This document shows positions 33,955 through 44,866 of a stretch of DNA of 64,000 nucleotides, piece after piece. The DNA is from Thalassotalea euphylliae (GTDB lineage: Bacteria > Pseudomonadota > Gammaproteobacteria > Enterobacterales > Alteromonadaceae). Both the position numbers and the translations under genes were made by a program. Within the stretch, counting starts at the first letter, position 1. Every line of letters begins with the position of its first letter. The stretch is from positions 2,604,001-2,668,000 of the forward strand of contig NZ_QUOT01000001.1 in the NCBI RefSeq assembly GCF_003390375.1, read 5' to 3'. The notes under the pieces were generated by a model. That model did not search any database. It saw nothing but the letters and a program-made list of their open reading frames with translations, and was not told where the DNA came from.

Positions 33955-34812
33955 TTATTCGCTTGCCTTTTGCACTTGTTGCTTGCTTAGCAGCCATGCA
34001 GAGGCCGCTATTAAACTAGTTCCTAACGCCAGCCTTGCGATATCAGCGTGTTCATTAAACAAGGTTAATGCAAATATAACCGCAAATGGAATATAGGCAT
34101 TATTCATCACTGCAAGTGATGCTGCGTTAACTTGTTTTGCACCATAATTCCACAGCGCAAAACCTACGCCGGATGCGATGATACCTAAATATAGGATCAC
34201 CAACCATTGACGGTTAGTAATGTCTGATACGCCCACATAAGACTGCTCAACTAACACAATTATCAGCATAAAAATCGCCGCACCTATGTACATTATCGAC
34301 ATATTATTGGTGTGGTCAGTGCTGTACGCTTTACTGATACGTTGATAACCAACTTGGCCTGCGGCAAATGCGAGATTAGCACCTTGCAATATGATAAAAC
34401 CAACTAACCAAGCATCACTATTTGGTGCTTTAAAAACGATCACGGCAGCACCAGCAATTGAGAGTAAAATGGGTAGCATTTGTTGTAAGTTAACACGACG
34501 TGACATTAAGCCGTCGATAAGAAAAACGTACATAGGCGTAAATATTGTGAATACTGCGACCAAGTAGCCGGGTAAATATTGATAAGAACTAATATAGGCC
34601 CAGTACATCACACCAAACTGCAGGGCTCCTAACAATAAAAGCTGAACGCTTAGTTTGTTATTAGTGGTAAAACTAATGAAAGGCAAAAAGACCAAGGCGC
34701 ACAATAACAGTCGTAATGCTGAGACAAGGCTTGGAGCAATACCGGTTAATTCTCCTTTAATGATCCCAAAGGAAAATGCCCATAAAATTGAAACAAAAAC
34801 GAGAGCTTTCAC
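33955..34812 (-). CDS. EamA/DMT-family transporter
   Basis: A 285-residue membrane protein with about ten hydrophobic segments in two EamA repeats: the first with FSFGIIKGELTGIAPSLVSA (~14-33), the second with VILYLGIIASGVGFALWNYG (~205-224) and a terminal segment LGTSLIAASAWLLSK. The family exports or imports small metabolites such as amino acids and nucleosides. Substrate is unknown. It is first in a two-gene unit with the small secreted protein. Confidence 0.85.
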   Translation of the reverse strand: MKALVFVSILWAFSFGIIKGELTGIAPSLVSALRLLLCALVFLPFISFTTNNKLSVQLLLLGALQFGVMYWAYISSYQYLPGYLVAVFTIFTPMYVFLIDGLMSRRVNLQQMLPILLSIAGAAVIVFKAPNSDAWLVGFIILQGANLAFAAGQVGYQRISKAYSTDHTNNMSIMYIGAAIFMLIIVLVEQSYVGVSDITNRQWLVILYLGIIASGVGFALWNYGAKQVNAASLAVMNNAYIPFAVIFALTLFNEHADIARLALGTSLIAASAWLLSKQQVQKASE

Positions 34813-35074
34813 AGTACTTTGTTATGCGTAGTTTGATTGAATTGCTGAGATAGTAGCACAAAGCCAAATTCAGATATTGAGAGATTTTCTAAGCTTATTT
34901 GCACAAGTTAACAGAAAGGAAAAATTTTTTGCGCTGCTGGGTTGAAACCGAGTTAACTAGCTACCATGTCTGTTGTAACAAAATGTAGTCGGTTCGACTG
35001 CATGATGAACAAAACAATAATTAAACTGATGCCATTGCGGTATTGAGTTGTATTTTGAAGAGAGAAGTATTGCC

Positions 35075-35824
35075 ATGGCGAATTTAGTACCAATTAAAAA
35101 AGAACATCACCAAAATTTAAAAATCGCTGCACAGCGCAGTTTAAAGCATATTGCAGGCTTACATATTGTGCCAATTACTGCGCCAGAGTACTCAAAAGGT
35201 GCAATGAGCTACCCTGTATTTATTGTTAAAGACCCTGACTCAAATCGTTTCCGCTCAGTGGCTATGCTAGGTTTAGAAACGGGGGAAAACTTATTCTTGA
35301 AAGGTGATGACTGGACTGGTTTATACGCACCGCAAAGTGTTGGTATGGTGCCATTCTCATTAGGTTTAGACCCAGACAAAGAAAAAACACTAACGGCTTG
35401 TGTTGACCTAGATAGCGAATATGTAGGTGAAGATAAAGAGCTACCTTTGTATAACGAAAAAGGCGAAGAAACTGACTTGATGAAGAACATTCAAGACACG
35501 CTTGGCCGTTTATATGAAAGTGAAGTCATGACTGAGCGCTTCATCAAAGAAATGCAAGACGCAGAATTACTTGAAGAAGTTGAACTAGTGATTACCTTTG
35601 CCAACGGTGAGAAGAAAAAAATTGTTGGTATTCATACCATTAAAGAGCCGAAGCTACGTGAGTTGTCAGACGAGCAAGTACTAGATTTTCACAAGCGTGG
35701 CATGTTTATCCCAATCCACTCAATGCTATCGTCAATTGGTCAATTAAATCGTCTGGCTCAGTTACGTAACGAACAGAGTGACGTGAAGGTGGCTGGCGTA
35801 CAAGTAGTACCACTTGAAAAATAA
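35075..35824 (+). CDS. SapC-family protein
   Basis: A 249-residue protein from the ATG at 35075 (GAGAGAAG upstream; the open frame begins at 35048). It shows the SapC pattern: MANLVPIKKEHHQNLKI, VPITAPEYSKGAMSYPVFIV, LGLETGENLFL, YAPQSVGMVPFSLG and a conserved end FIPIHSMLSSIGQLNRLAQL. The family takes its name from Campylobacter surface-array secretion genes, but in marine gammaproteobacteria it is often found with TonB receptors and has no defined activity. It is followed by a strong terminator, so it is a single-gene unit. Confidence 0.88.
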   Translation: MANLVPIKKEHHQNLKIAAQRSLKHIAGLHIVPITAPEYSKGAMSYPVFIVKDPDSNRFRSVAMLGLETGENLFLKGDDWTGLYAPQSVGMVPFSLGLDPDKEKTLTACVDLDSEYVGEDKELPLYNEKGEETDLMKNIQDTLGRLYESEVMTERFIKEMQDAELLEEVELVITFANGEKKKIVGIHTIKEPKLRELSDEQVLDFHKRGMFIPIHSMLSSIGQLNRLAQLRNEQSDVKVAGVQVVPLEK

Positions 35825-35872
35825 AATGAATTTATAAAATTATTAATATAATCATTATATTAATCACAAATT

Positions 35873-35893
35873 AGGGGCTTAGGCCCCTTTTTT
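35873..35893 (+). terminator. Intrinsic terminator after the SapC-family gene
   Basis: AGGGGC-TTAG-GCCCCT followed by a T-run. Confidence 0.9.
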
Positions 35894-36011
35894 ATTGGTA
35901 TAACTCTTCGGTACTCATACAGCGTGCAATAACGGTTAACAACTAGCCACTGCTGTGTTAGTTTAAGTTACATTGCTAATAATAGGTTATGTGGTAAATA
36001 ACGAGGATTTT

Positions 36012-37718
36012 ATGGCAGACAACAATAAACTTTCCAAGGAACTGGAAGAACAAATACAAAGCCTAGCCAGTGAAGTCTACATTCAAGTAGAAGAGCGTAT
36101 GGCGAGTATTATATCGTCTGCGCAACAACAACCTATCTCAGAGCAAGTGATCACAGAACATCAGCTCTACCAAGCTGCCCTCGAGAAGCAACAACAGTTA
36201 GCAGCAGATCTCGCCGCGGCTAACCAACAAACCGAATCAGAACAAGCCAAACACCAACTAGCACTCGATGAGCTGCAAGCGAAGCTTGATGCTAGCGAAT
36301 CTGAAGTAAAAAATATTGGTGAATTGAACAACGCTAAACTTACTGATACTGAGCAAGTACTCAAAGAAAAAATTGCAAACATTGCAGCGCAAGAACAACA
36401 GATTGCTGAGTTAAATGATGAGCAAAATAAAACTCAGGAAAAGCTGGTAGATATCACCGAGCAACTAGCACAGACTAAACAAGAAAACCAAACGCTAGCA
36501 ACAAAAGAGCAAAACCTACTCAAATCAGACAAAGCAAAAACCGCAACGCTGGAAGTTCAAAATCAGCAAATATCTGATCTCAATACTAAGTTAAATGAAG
36601 TTAGTAGTGCACTAGAGCATGCTCAATCACAATTTGGCCAGAAAAGTGAAAGCATGCAAGCATCATTGGCCAACGAACAAGCGCAAACTAAACAACTAAC
36701 GGAGCAAGTCACTACACTGACTGCCCAGCTTGGCCAAAGCCAAGCGCAACAGGATAAAGACCAAGGAGAGTTGCAGGCCAAGCTAGCGGAAGCAGAGCAG
36801 CAACGTAGTGAATTTAAAACTGAGTTAGATGCATTAACTGCCGAGCTAAACGACAAAGTTGAGCAAGTGAACCTACTTCAGCAAAGTTTGCAGAAAGTAG
36901 AGCAAAATAAGCAAGCGTTGGAACAACAAGTTGGTGACGCTGCAAAACAAAGCGAGACACTTGAAGCACAGGTTAAGCAGTTATCAGCTCAGTTAACACA
37001 GTCTAACAGCCATGGCGAGCAGCAAACCAAAGCGCTGGATGACGCTAAACAAGCACTTGCTGAGAAATCTGACCAATTAACGCAGCTTGAAATTCATCAT
37101 CAGCAAGCGTCAGCAAAGCAAGCTGAACAGCATCAAGTTGAAACGGAAAAATATCAAGCTGCTGAACGCAGTTATCAGCAGCAAATTGAGCAAGCCAAAA
37201 TGAAAGCTAATGATGCTGAACGCGAGCATCAGTCTCAGCTTCAGCAAGTTAAGGCATTGCAAGAGCAAGTGGCGACGTTGACAGAAAAAGTCACCATCGC
37301 GCAAAAGCAACATGAAAGTGATGATGCCATTATTAGTGAATTAACTGGCAAGTTAGCGGCTGGTGAATCTTTGTTTACGGAGAAAATTGAATATTTAACC
37401 AGCCAAGTGGCATCGCTTGAAAAGCAATTAACGCAAGAACAGCAAAGCTCAGAACAACAGCAGATCAAACTCGATAAGCTAAACGAACAAATCAAGCAAG
37501 CACTAGCAAATGAGCAAAAAGCGGAAGAAAAGCTGGCTAATGCGAAAGAGAAATTCGAGCAAGATAACAATAATACCCGCGAAACAATTAAGTATCTGCG
37601 TGATGAAAACTTAGAGCTTAATACTAAGCACGAGCAAGAGTTGACTGAGTTAGAAGACAAATTACGCGAATATCGTTTGCGCTTTGAATACGCGCAGCAG
37701 CAGCTTCAGCAAAACTAG
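36012..37718 (+). CDS. Long coiled-coil protein
   Basis: From the ATG at 36012 (ACGAGG ribosome site) the product has 568 residues, nearly all heptad-patterned and very rich in Gln, Glu, Ala, Lys and Leu (for example QVNLLQQSLQKVEQNKQALE). There is no signal peptide or membrane segment. The C-terminal ~60 residues (RETIKYLRDENLELNTKHEQ, LEDKLREYRLRFEYAQQQLQ) are the least repetitive and may be the functional end. Likely a structural or scaffolding protein in the cytoplasm; no family is assigned. Standing alone between a terminator and the substrate-binding gene. Confidence 0.8.
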   Translation: MADNNKLSKELEEQIQSLASEVYIQVEERMASIISSAQQQPISEQVITEHQLYQAALEKQQQLAADLAAANQQTESEQAKHQLALDELQAKLDASESEVKNIGELNNAKLTDTEQVLKEKIANIAAQEQQIAELNDEQNKTQEKLVDITEQLAQTKQENQTLATKEQNLLKSDKAKTATLEVQNQQISDLNTKLNEVSSALEHAQSQFGQKSESMQASLANEQAQTKQLTEQVTTLTAQLGQSQAQQDKDQGELQAKLAEAEQQRSEFKTELDALTAELNDKVEQVNLLQQSLQKVEQNKQALEQQVGDAAKQSETLEAQVKQLSAQLTQSNSHGEQQTKALDDAKQALAEKSDQLTQLEIHHQQASAKQAEQHQVETEKYQAAERSYQQQIEQAKMKANDAEREHQSQLQQVKALQEQVATLTEKVTIAQKQHESDDAIISELTGKLAAGESLFTEKIEYLTSQVASLEKQLTQEQQSSEQQQIKLDKLNEQIKQALANEQKAEEKLANAKEKFEQDNNNTRETIKYLRDENLELNTKHEQELTELEDKLREYRLRFEYAQQQLQQN

Positions 37719-37872
37719 CTACATTGCTGATCCTAAAGCTCTAGTCTTAATTTCTACTCAGGTGTTCGCTCGGTAGGTAAGTCAGTTACATAACCCCTCA
37801 AGCACGCAGCACTTGTTTTGTGTGTTTATTCACCACATAATACCCGCACCTTGTTTTATCTAAACTTTATGT

Positions 37873-38715
37873 ATGAAAAAAGTGTGCTTTGCACTGCTTC
37901 TATGGTTGTTCGTTAATCCCGCAGTACTCTCCGCCCAGCATGTAAAAATTGCAACTTATGATACATTGCCACCGTTTGCCTTCACCAATAAAGACGGTGA
38001 ACTGACAGGTATTTATATTGAAATTGTCAAAGCGGCACTGGCAAGAATGCCAGATTATACGGCATCTTTTAATGTCTTACCTTGGGCCAGAGCAAAGCAG
38101 GAAGCGGCAGCCGGAGCAACTTTTGCAATTCTTCCTCCATATTTTCATGCTCATGACTGGCTAACCGAGACTGAGCCGAAACGCCCTTATATCTGGCCCT
38201 ATTCATTACCGCTTTTTACTCAACATGATGTTGTAGTGTGCAACGAAAACGCAGCACCACCTGTAGATACCAATTTTCCAATGGATTATCAAGGTCTTAG
38301 GTTTGTTATGGCACGTGGTGATGGCCGAGCTGGTGAGCAGTTTTTTCAACTGGCAAAAGAGAAAAAAGTCGAACTTAAACTACTCGACAAGGCTGAAAGT
38401 ATTATTTCCTTTTTACTGTTAGCACGGGCGGATTGCACTATCATGCCACGCAGTGTGTTCTCTTGGTATGTTAAGCAGATGAAACAGTCGGGGGAGTATC
38501 AAAAATACGATCGCAACGGGGTTAACTTAGTCGAAGCCACAACGATATTTCGCAATGACGGCTATTTAGGTTATAGCGATATTAATGCTGAGCAAAATTT
38601 TCCATTTAAAAAAGACTTTGCGATTAAATTTGATATCGAAATTTACAAAATGAAAAAAACAGGCGTCATTCAACAGATCGTTGAGCGCTTTATTGCTAAA
38701 GATAATCCACAGTAG
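37873..38715 (+). CDS. Periplasmic substrate-binding protein (family 3)
   Basis: A 280-residue protein with a signal peptide (1-21, ending LSAQ) and the family 3 solute-binding pattern: IATYDTLPPFAFTNKDGELT (~26-45), GIYIEIVKAALARMPDY and a second lobe with KAESIISFLLLARADC. No transporter genes are adjacent, so it belongs to the stand-alone extracellular-solute-binding proteins common in Alteromonadales, possibly a sensor or scavenging protein for amino acids. A second protein of the same kind is at 62458-63195. Confidence 0.82.
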   Translation: MKKVCFALLLWLFVNPAVLSAQHVKIATYDTLPPFAFTNKDGELTGIYIEIVKAALARMPDYTASFNVLPWARAKQEAAAGATFAILPPYFHAHDWLTETEPKRPYIWPYSLPLFTQHDVVVCNENAAPPVDTNFPMDYQGLRFVMARGDGRAGEQFFQLAKEKKVELKLLDKAESIISFLLLARADCTIMPRSVFSWYVKQMKQSGEYQKYDRNGVNLVEATTIFRNDGYLGYSDINAEQNFPFKKDFAIKFDIEIYKMKKTGVIQQIVERFIAKDNPQ

Positions 38716-38809
38716 CTTTTACTGAACCATTAAACAGCGTGTAAACTCGCCGCGACAATGATTTTTCTCTGATATACTCTCGGCAACGCTAGTTAACGAG
38801 GCTTTCTCT

Positions 38810-39436
38810 ATGGCAATGCATTTGCCTTTCGCAAAATTATCTCAATGGCAACAAACGGCTTTTTGTTGTGCCCTGCTCGAGCGTATGTTGCCCAATTATA
38901 CAATGTTTTCGCAAGCGGCAGAATTTGGTGATCCATCTGTGCTGCGCAATCAGTTAGATTTATTGTGGCAACGCCTCGATAGCTCGCAAAAAATAAAAAT
39001 GAATATCGATGCTCAGCTGGAAAAGCTAGAGCAGCAAACGCCTGAGCCACAAGCGTTTGATTTTTTTGGTGTCTTCCCGGCACTTGATGTTTGCATGGCA
39101 TTGATGTCCTTGTTACAAGCGTTGCAAAGCAAAGACCCACAAGAATTTGCCAGCGTTTCACGTTTATCAACCAACAGCGTCAGTTATTACATTGAATTAA
39201 TGCTGGCTGAAGAGTTTGCGGATGAGGTGGGTGATGATCTTGATGATGGCCAAGAAGACCCAACAGAGCTGATCAGACAACAAGTTAAGCAGCACCCTTT
39301 GATGGTATGGGAGCGAGCAACCCAAAATGAGTTGTTCGATTTTCTTAAACAAGCGCCTGAAAACAAGAACACCTGTAAGCAAGCAAAGGCGATGGTGTTA
39401 GAAGAAGGACTATCGAACTTAGGTATCGAAATTTAA
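38810..39436 (+). CDS. YjaG/DUF416-family protein
   Basis: A 208-residue soluble protein with the YjaG pattern: FAKLSQWQQTAFCCALLERM, LPNYTMFSQAAEFGDPSVLR, LDLLWQRL and a helix ending FPALDVCMALMSLLQAL, then RLSTNSVSYYIELM. The family is widespread in gammaproteobacteria and of unknown function. It has a GAGG ribosome site and sits 60 bp upstream of a CPBP protease gene. Confidence 0.85.
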   Translation: MAMHLPFAKLSQWQQTAFCCALLERMLPNYTMFSQAAEFGDPSVLRNQLDLLWQRLDSSQKIKMNIDAQLEKLEQQTPEPQAFDFFGVFPALDVCMALMSLLQALQSKDPQEFASVSRLSTNSVSYYIELMLAEEFADEVGDDLDDGQEDPTELIRQQVKQHPLMVWERATQNELFDFLKQAPENKNTCKQAKAMVLEEGLSNLGIEI

Positions 39437-39495
39437 TCGTCTTTTTTTGCCATAATCTTTTTGCAATAGCAGAATAAAAACTTGGAAACCTTCGG

Positions 39496-40269
39496 ATGGA
39501 ACCACAAGAATCAAAGGATAAGCAAGCAGTTAGCACTTTAAATAGCCAACAAAAGTTAGCAACCACGCCGTCGATTATAGTCACCTTATTTTGGGCGCTG
39601 TTTCTGTACATAGTGCCAAGTTTTATCGTCAGCTTTGGCTTTGGCATGTATGCACAAGCATACGGAGTAGCAAGCGGCGATGCTTGGTTTGCTCAGGTTG
39701 AAACCCTACTTGCCATGACGTTTGCGGTTTATTTGATAGTACTGCCCTGCTTATGGTTATTGGCAAAATATAGTCATGAACCCCAGTCCTGCCATGAAAC
39801 TAGATCAGCCCGACATTTCCTCAACTTGGCTCTGCCATTACCGAAACTAGTATGGTTAGTGATTGTCTTTAGCGCAGCATTTTGGCTAATGATGACGATC
39901 GCAACTTATGTCTTGGCGCTTGAAGAAGAGCCATTTATGGAGCAGCTCAAGAACTCTGCCACGCCAATATGGTTTATTTTGTTGAATACTTGTGTGTTGG
40001 CGCCCATCGTTGAAGAACTTGTTTTTCGGGGCTGGCTATTTAAGCGCTTCGCCTTAACGCAATTGGGGCAGGTCGGTGCGATTGCTATCACAAGTTTGTT
40101 GTTCGCAGCCATTCATATTCAATACAGTATGGCAGGCATCATTTTTGTATTTGTGCTGGGACTTTACTTCACTTGGATACGGGTAAAATACCACAGTACC
40201 AGCTTAGCGATCGTTGCTCACGCAACTTGCAATAGCCTAACCATGTTTGCTTTGTATTACTTATACTAG
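39496..40269 (+). CDS. CPBP-family intramembrane metalloprotease
   Basis: A 257-residue membrane protein with about seven hydrophobic segments and the CPBP (Abi) motifs: EELVFRGWLFKRF (~173-185, EExxxR), a second motif FAAIHIQYS with the conserved His, and a final HATCN. These are predicted zinc or Glu-dependent intramembrane proteases; bacterial roles include bacteriocin immunity and protein processing. The 3' end overlaps the convergent rsmD gene by 9 bp. Confidence 0.87.
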   Translation: MEPQESKDKQAVSTLNSQQKLATTPSIIVTLFWALFLYIVPSFIVSFGFGMYAQAYGVASGDAWFAQVETLLAMTFAVYLIVLPCLWLLAKYSHEPQSCHETRSARHFLNLALPLPKLVWLVIVFSAAFWLMMTIATYVLALEEEPFMEQLKNSATPIWFILLNTCVLAPIVEELVFRGWLFKRFALTQLGQVGAIAITSLLFAAIHIQYSMAGIIFVFVLGLYFTWIRVKYHSTSLAIVAHATCNSLTMFALYYLY

Positions 40270-40869
40270 CTGGTACAAGCGATAGGTAACCTGGCCTGCA
40301 GTTTTCTCTTTTGCTAACTGCCAGTTTGCTGGCACACTTGGTGTTGGGCTATCGGATTCTGTTTCTACATAAACTAACGCGTTTTCACTAAGCCAACCTG
40401 AAGTGAGCAAATCAATGGTTTGCTGAGCCAGTTGCTGTCTAAATGGCGGATCAATAAATACAATATCGAACTGGTTTTTAGGCTTGGTAAGAAAATCTAA
40501 AGTGTTGGTATTCACCACCTCTAGGTTGGTGGCGTTTAGCAATGATTGGTTGGCTTTTAACTGTTTGGCTGCGGCGTCATTGAGTTCGATCATAGTGACT
40601 ATTTCTGCGCCACGCGACTGCGCTTCAAAACCCAAGCTACCTGCTCCGGCAAAGCAGTCTAAGCAGCTACTGCCCTGAATCTCTGTCATTAACCAGTTGA
40701 ACAAGGTTTCTTTAACGCGATCGGTTGTTGGGCGCAGGCCATCAGCTGATAAAACAGGCAGTTTTCTTCCTCTGTGCTGACCTGCAATGATACGAATTGA
40801 GCTAGTTGATTTTTGTGACTTAGCTGTCGAAGAAGTCGTTGAGCGTTTGCGAGCGCGCGCTTTATTCAT
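40261..40869 (-). CDS. rsmD: 16S rRNA (guanine966-N2)-methyltransferase
   Basis: A 202-residue SAM-dependent methyltransferase: RIIAGQHRGRKLPV (~25-38), RPTTDRVKETLFNWL (~46-60), motif I DCFAGAGSLGFEAQSRGA (~71-88) and the N6/N2-type catalytic motif DIVFIDPPFR (~136-145). It modifies G966 of 16S rRNA during 30S assembly. It is divergent from ftsY, as in many gammaproteobacteria, although here 576 bp and a MITE-like block lie between them. Confidence 0.95.
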   Translation of the reverse strand: MNKARARKRSTTSSTAKSQKSTSSIRIIAGQHRGRKLPVLSADGLRPTTDRVKETLFNWLMTEIQGSSCLDCFAGAGSLGFEAQSRGAEIVTMIELNDAAAKQLKANQSLLNATNLEVVNTNTLDFLTKPKNQFDIVFIDPPFRQQLAQQTIDLLTSGWLSENALVYVETESDSPTPSVPANWQLAKEKTAGQVTYRLYQLV

Positions 40870-41445
40870 TTAGCATTACTCATTTATTTGATCTGATTGA
40901 CATCGAGCCAACAAATACCAATTGAAATCAATACTTAATCATTCAGCGAGAATTAAAAGGCTTAGAGGCAAGGCATTGATTTCAGAGAATGGTAATCCCT
41001 TGTCAAAATCAATAACGCCACATATGAGCCTTTTAAACTCGCCCGTTGGGAGCGTTTCAGCGTCGCGATAACTTCGCCAAATTGATGAGATGTAGAACAA
41101 CTATATCAACAAAAATTTGGCTTGTTCTCCCAACGCTGACAGCGCTCTGAATTGATCAATTAATTAATTCAATTGGTATAAGATAAGGCGTCTGGTTTTT
41201 CAAGACAGAATTAGGTGGTAATATAGCGACCAATTTTATCTGGTATCCGCTTGCTTGGCTATAAGGATGCCAAACCTATCGAATTGACAACACACTGGAG
41301 ACATTCTTTAAGATGGCATGTCGTCGAGGTGATGTCTGGCTTAGATTGTCTGCATCAAGTTAACTTAATGCTGTGACCATGGCTAAAGTACGAACCAAAC
41401 TTGCTTTATCGAGCAAGCGCAACCAAGTAATTAATAGTAGATATT
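40870..41445. other. rsmD-ftsY intergenic region with a MITE-like insertion
   Basis: This 576-bp gap holds a 265-bp non-coding block with inverted ATACCAATT ends (40915-41179), then ~265 bp of presumably ftsY promoter and leader sequence. No protein gene was seen. Confidence 0.55.
40915..41179. repeat. MITE-like element with ATACCAATT ends (2)
   Basis: Starts ATACCAATTGAAATCAATAC and ends AATTCAATTGGTAT. The interior has no reading frame of note but contains GGGAGCGTTTCAGCGTCGCG and CCCAACGCTGACAGCGCTC, which can partly pair with one another. It looks like a folded, non-autonomous element. Confidence 0.65.
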
Positions 41446-42951
<1,506 letters not shown>

Positions 42952-43182
42952 AGAGAACAGCTAAACATTGAGCCCATAAGAACAAATAGCGCTAATGGTA
43001 ATTGTCGCGACAGGCTTTAGTCGTTGCTTTTAAACTCAGGGATGATAACAATAAAGCATTAGTTGTAGCGTTGGTTAACTTAAATTACTCCAACGCTATG
43101 CACTAACAAAAGAAAATAAAGACAAAAGACGGCCAATAAATCAGTCGCACATTAACCTAAACGCAAACAATAACAACAATAA

Positions 43183-43899
43183 ATGATCCGCTTTGACCAA
43201 GTAAACAAAACCTACCTCGGCGGCTTCCTTGCCTTAAAGCAAGTGAGCTTTCAAATAGCCCCTGGCGAGATGGCCTTTTTAACAGGCCACTCTGGTGCCG
43301 GTAAGAGTACCTTACTTAAGCTGATCAGCCTGATGGAAAAACCAAGTTCAGGTACTATTCATATCAATAATCAAGATCTCGCTCAGGTCGGTTACCGACA
43401 AGTACCTTACATGCGCCGCCATATTGGTATGATTTTCCAAAATCATAACTTACTGATGGATCGCACTGTTTTTGACAATGTTGCGTTGCCATTGATTATT
43501 GAAGGTTACAGTCAGAAAGAAATTCGCAAGCGTGTAGATGCGGCGCTAGACAAGGTGCACTTGGGCAACAAACAAAAAAGCTTCCCCAATATGCTTTCAG
43601 GTGGTGAACAGCAGCGTGTCGGGATTGCGCGAGCAATCGTCAACAAGCCCCCTATTCTGCTTGCTGATGAGCCAACAGGTAACCTAGATCCTAAGCTTTC
43701 ACTAGAAATTATTAAGCTATTTGAAGAGTTTAACTCTGTTGGCGTTTCTGTACTAATTGCCACCCATGACCTTGGCTTAATCGCTCGTATGCGCTATCGC
43801 ACGTTAACGCTTCGAGCGGGTAATATGATCAATGATGGCCTTGTTGACGGCTTACAGCCGGATGATGCAATGGCTAATGGTGAAACACGCTATGACTAG
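43183..43899 (+). CDS. ftsE: Cell-division ABC ATPase FtsE
   Basis: A 238-residue ABC ATPase: Walker A GHSGAGKST (~36-44), signature LSGGEQQR (~139-146), Walker B ILLADEPTGNLD (~158-169) and the H-loop IATHD. With FtsX it controls periplasmic amidase activation at the septum. Its stop overlaps the ftsX start by 8 bp. The C-terminal tail (DGLVDGLQPDDAMANGE) is a little longer than in E. coli. Confidence 0.96.
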   Translation: MIRFDQVNKTYLGGFLALKQVSFQIAPGEMAFLTGHSGAGKSTLLKLISLMEKPSSGTIHINNQDLAQVGYRQVPYMRRHIGMIFQNHNLLMDRTVFDNVALPLIIEGYSQKEIRKRVDAALDKVHLGNKQKSFPNMLSGGEQQRVGIARAIVNKPPILLADEPTGNLDPKLSLEIIKLFEEFNSVGVSVLIATHDLGLIARMRYRTLTLRAGNMINDGLVDGLQPDDAMANGETRYD

Positions 43900-44866
43900 T
43901 GAATTCCAGCCCCAACAGCAACCTAAAGTAAGTTTAGTGCAGCGCATGCTAGCGTTTCCATTACGCCATTTACAGCAAGCTATCGGCAGCTTAGGTGACT
44001 TATGGCGCACGCCATTTACTACCTTGATGACGTTACTGGTCTTAGGTATTAGCCTTACGTTACCGGCTACTTTGCATTTATTTGTTAAGAATGCCGATAC
44101 GGTTGTTGCACAGTGGGATTCGGCCTCGGAAATTACCCTGTTTTTAAAGCTAAATATTAATGATAAAGCCGCGCAAAACTTTGCCAGCCGAGTAGAGCTT
44201 TACCCTGAAGTTGCGGCGGTTGAATATATTTCTGCTGAGCAGGCGTTGAAAGACTTTAAAGCACACTCTGGCTATGGTGATGCGCTGGCCTATCTTGACA
44301 GCAACCCCTTGCCTGCAACACTGCTGGTATCGCCAACACAGCGTGCTAGCCAAGCACATGCGGTACGTGATTTACTTGCCAAGCTTGAGCAAGAACGCGA
44401 AGTTGACCAAGGTAAGCTTGATTTAGAGTGGTTAACTCGTCTAGAAGCGATGGCAAAGCTGGTTGAAGATGTGGTGATAGGCGTTGCATTGTTGCTTTGC
44501 TTGTCAGTGGTATTAATTATCGGTAATACGATTCGCCTGGCGATACTCAATCAAAAAGACGCTATCGCAGTAATGAAGTTGGTTGGCGCGACCGACAGCT
44601 TTATTCAACGGCCATTTATGTATGCTGGCATGTGGTATGGTATTGCGGGTGGTTTTTTCGCAAACTTAGCCATCTTTATTCTTGCTCATTACCTTTCTGG
44701 AGCCATTACCGATCTAACTGGCTTATACGGTAGCAAGTTTGAGTTAGAAACCTTGTCTGCGAGTGAAAATTTAATTTTACTCTTTGCTGCAATTTTACTG
44801 GGTTTGCTAGGTAGTTACTTGTCGGTTCGACAGCACATTCGAGCCATCGAGCCAACCGCAGATTAG
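43892..44866 (+). CDS. ftsX: Cell-division protein FtsX
   Basis: The ATG at 43892 overlaps the ftsE stop and gives 325 residues, the usual FtsX length; a longer frame from 43832 is not needed. It has four membrane segments: one after the cytoplasmic N-terminus (PFTTLMTLLVLGISLTLPAT), a periplasmic domain (~75-200) and three more near the C-terminus (VIGVALLLCLSVVLIIGN; MWYGIAGGFFANLAIFILAH; LFAAILLGLLGSYLS). It transmits FtsE ATP hydrolysis to the periplasm. The 3' end overlaps a convergent EAL/HDOD gene by 4 bp. Confidence 0.95.
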   Translation: MTSEFQPQQQPKVSLVQRMLAFPLRHLQQAIGSLGDLWRTPFTTLMTLLVLGISLTLPATLHLFVKNADTVVAQWDSASEITLFLKLNINDKAAQNFASRVELYPEVAAVEYISAEQALKDFKAHSGYGDALAYLDSNPLPATLLVSPTQRASQAHAVRDLLAKLEQEREVDQGKLDLEWLTRLEAMAKLVEDVVIGVALLLCLSVVLIIGNTIRLAILNQKDAIAVMKLVGATDSFIQRPFMYAGMWYGIAGGFFANLAIFILAHYLSGAITDLTGLYGSKFELETLSASENLILLFAAILLGLLGSYLSVRQHIRAIEPTAD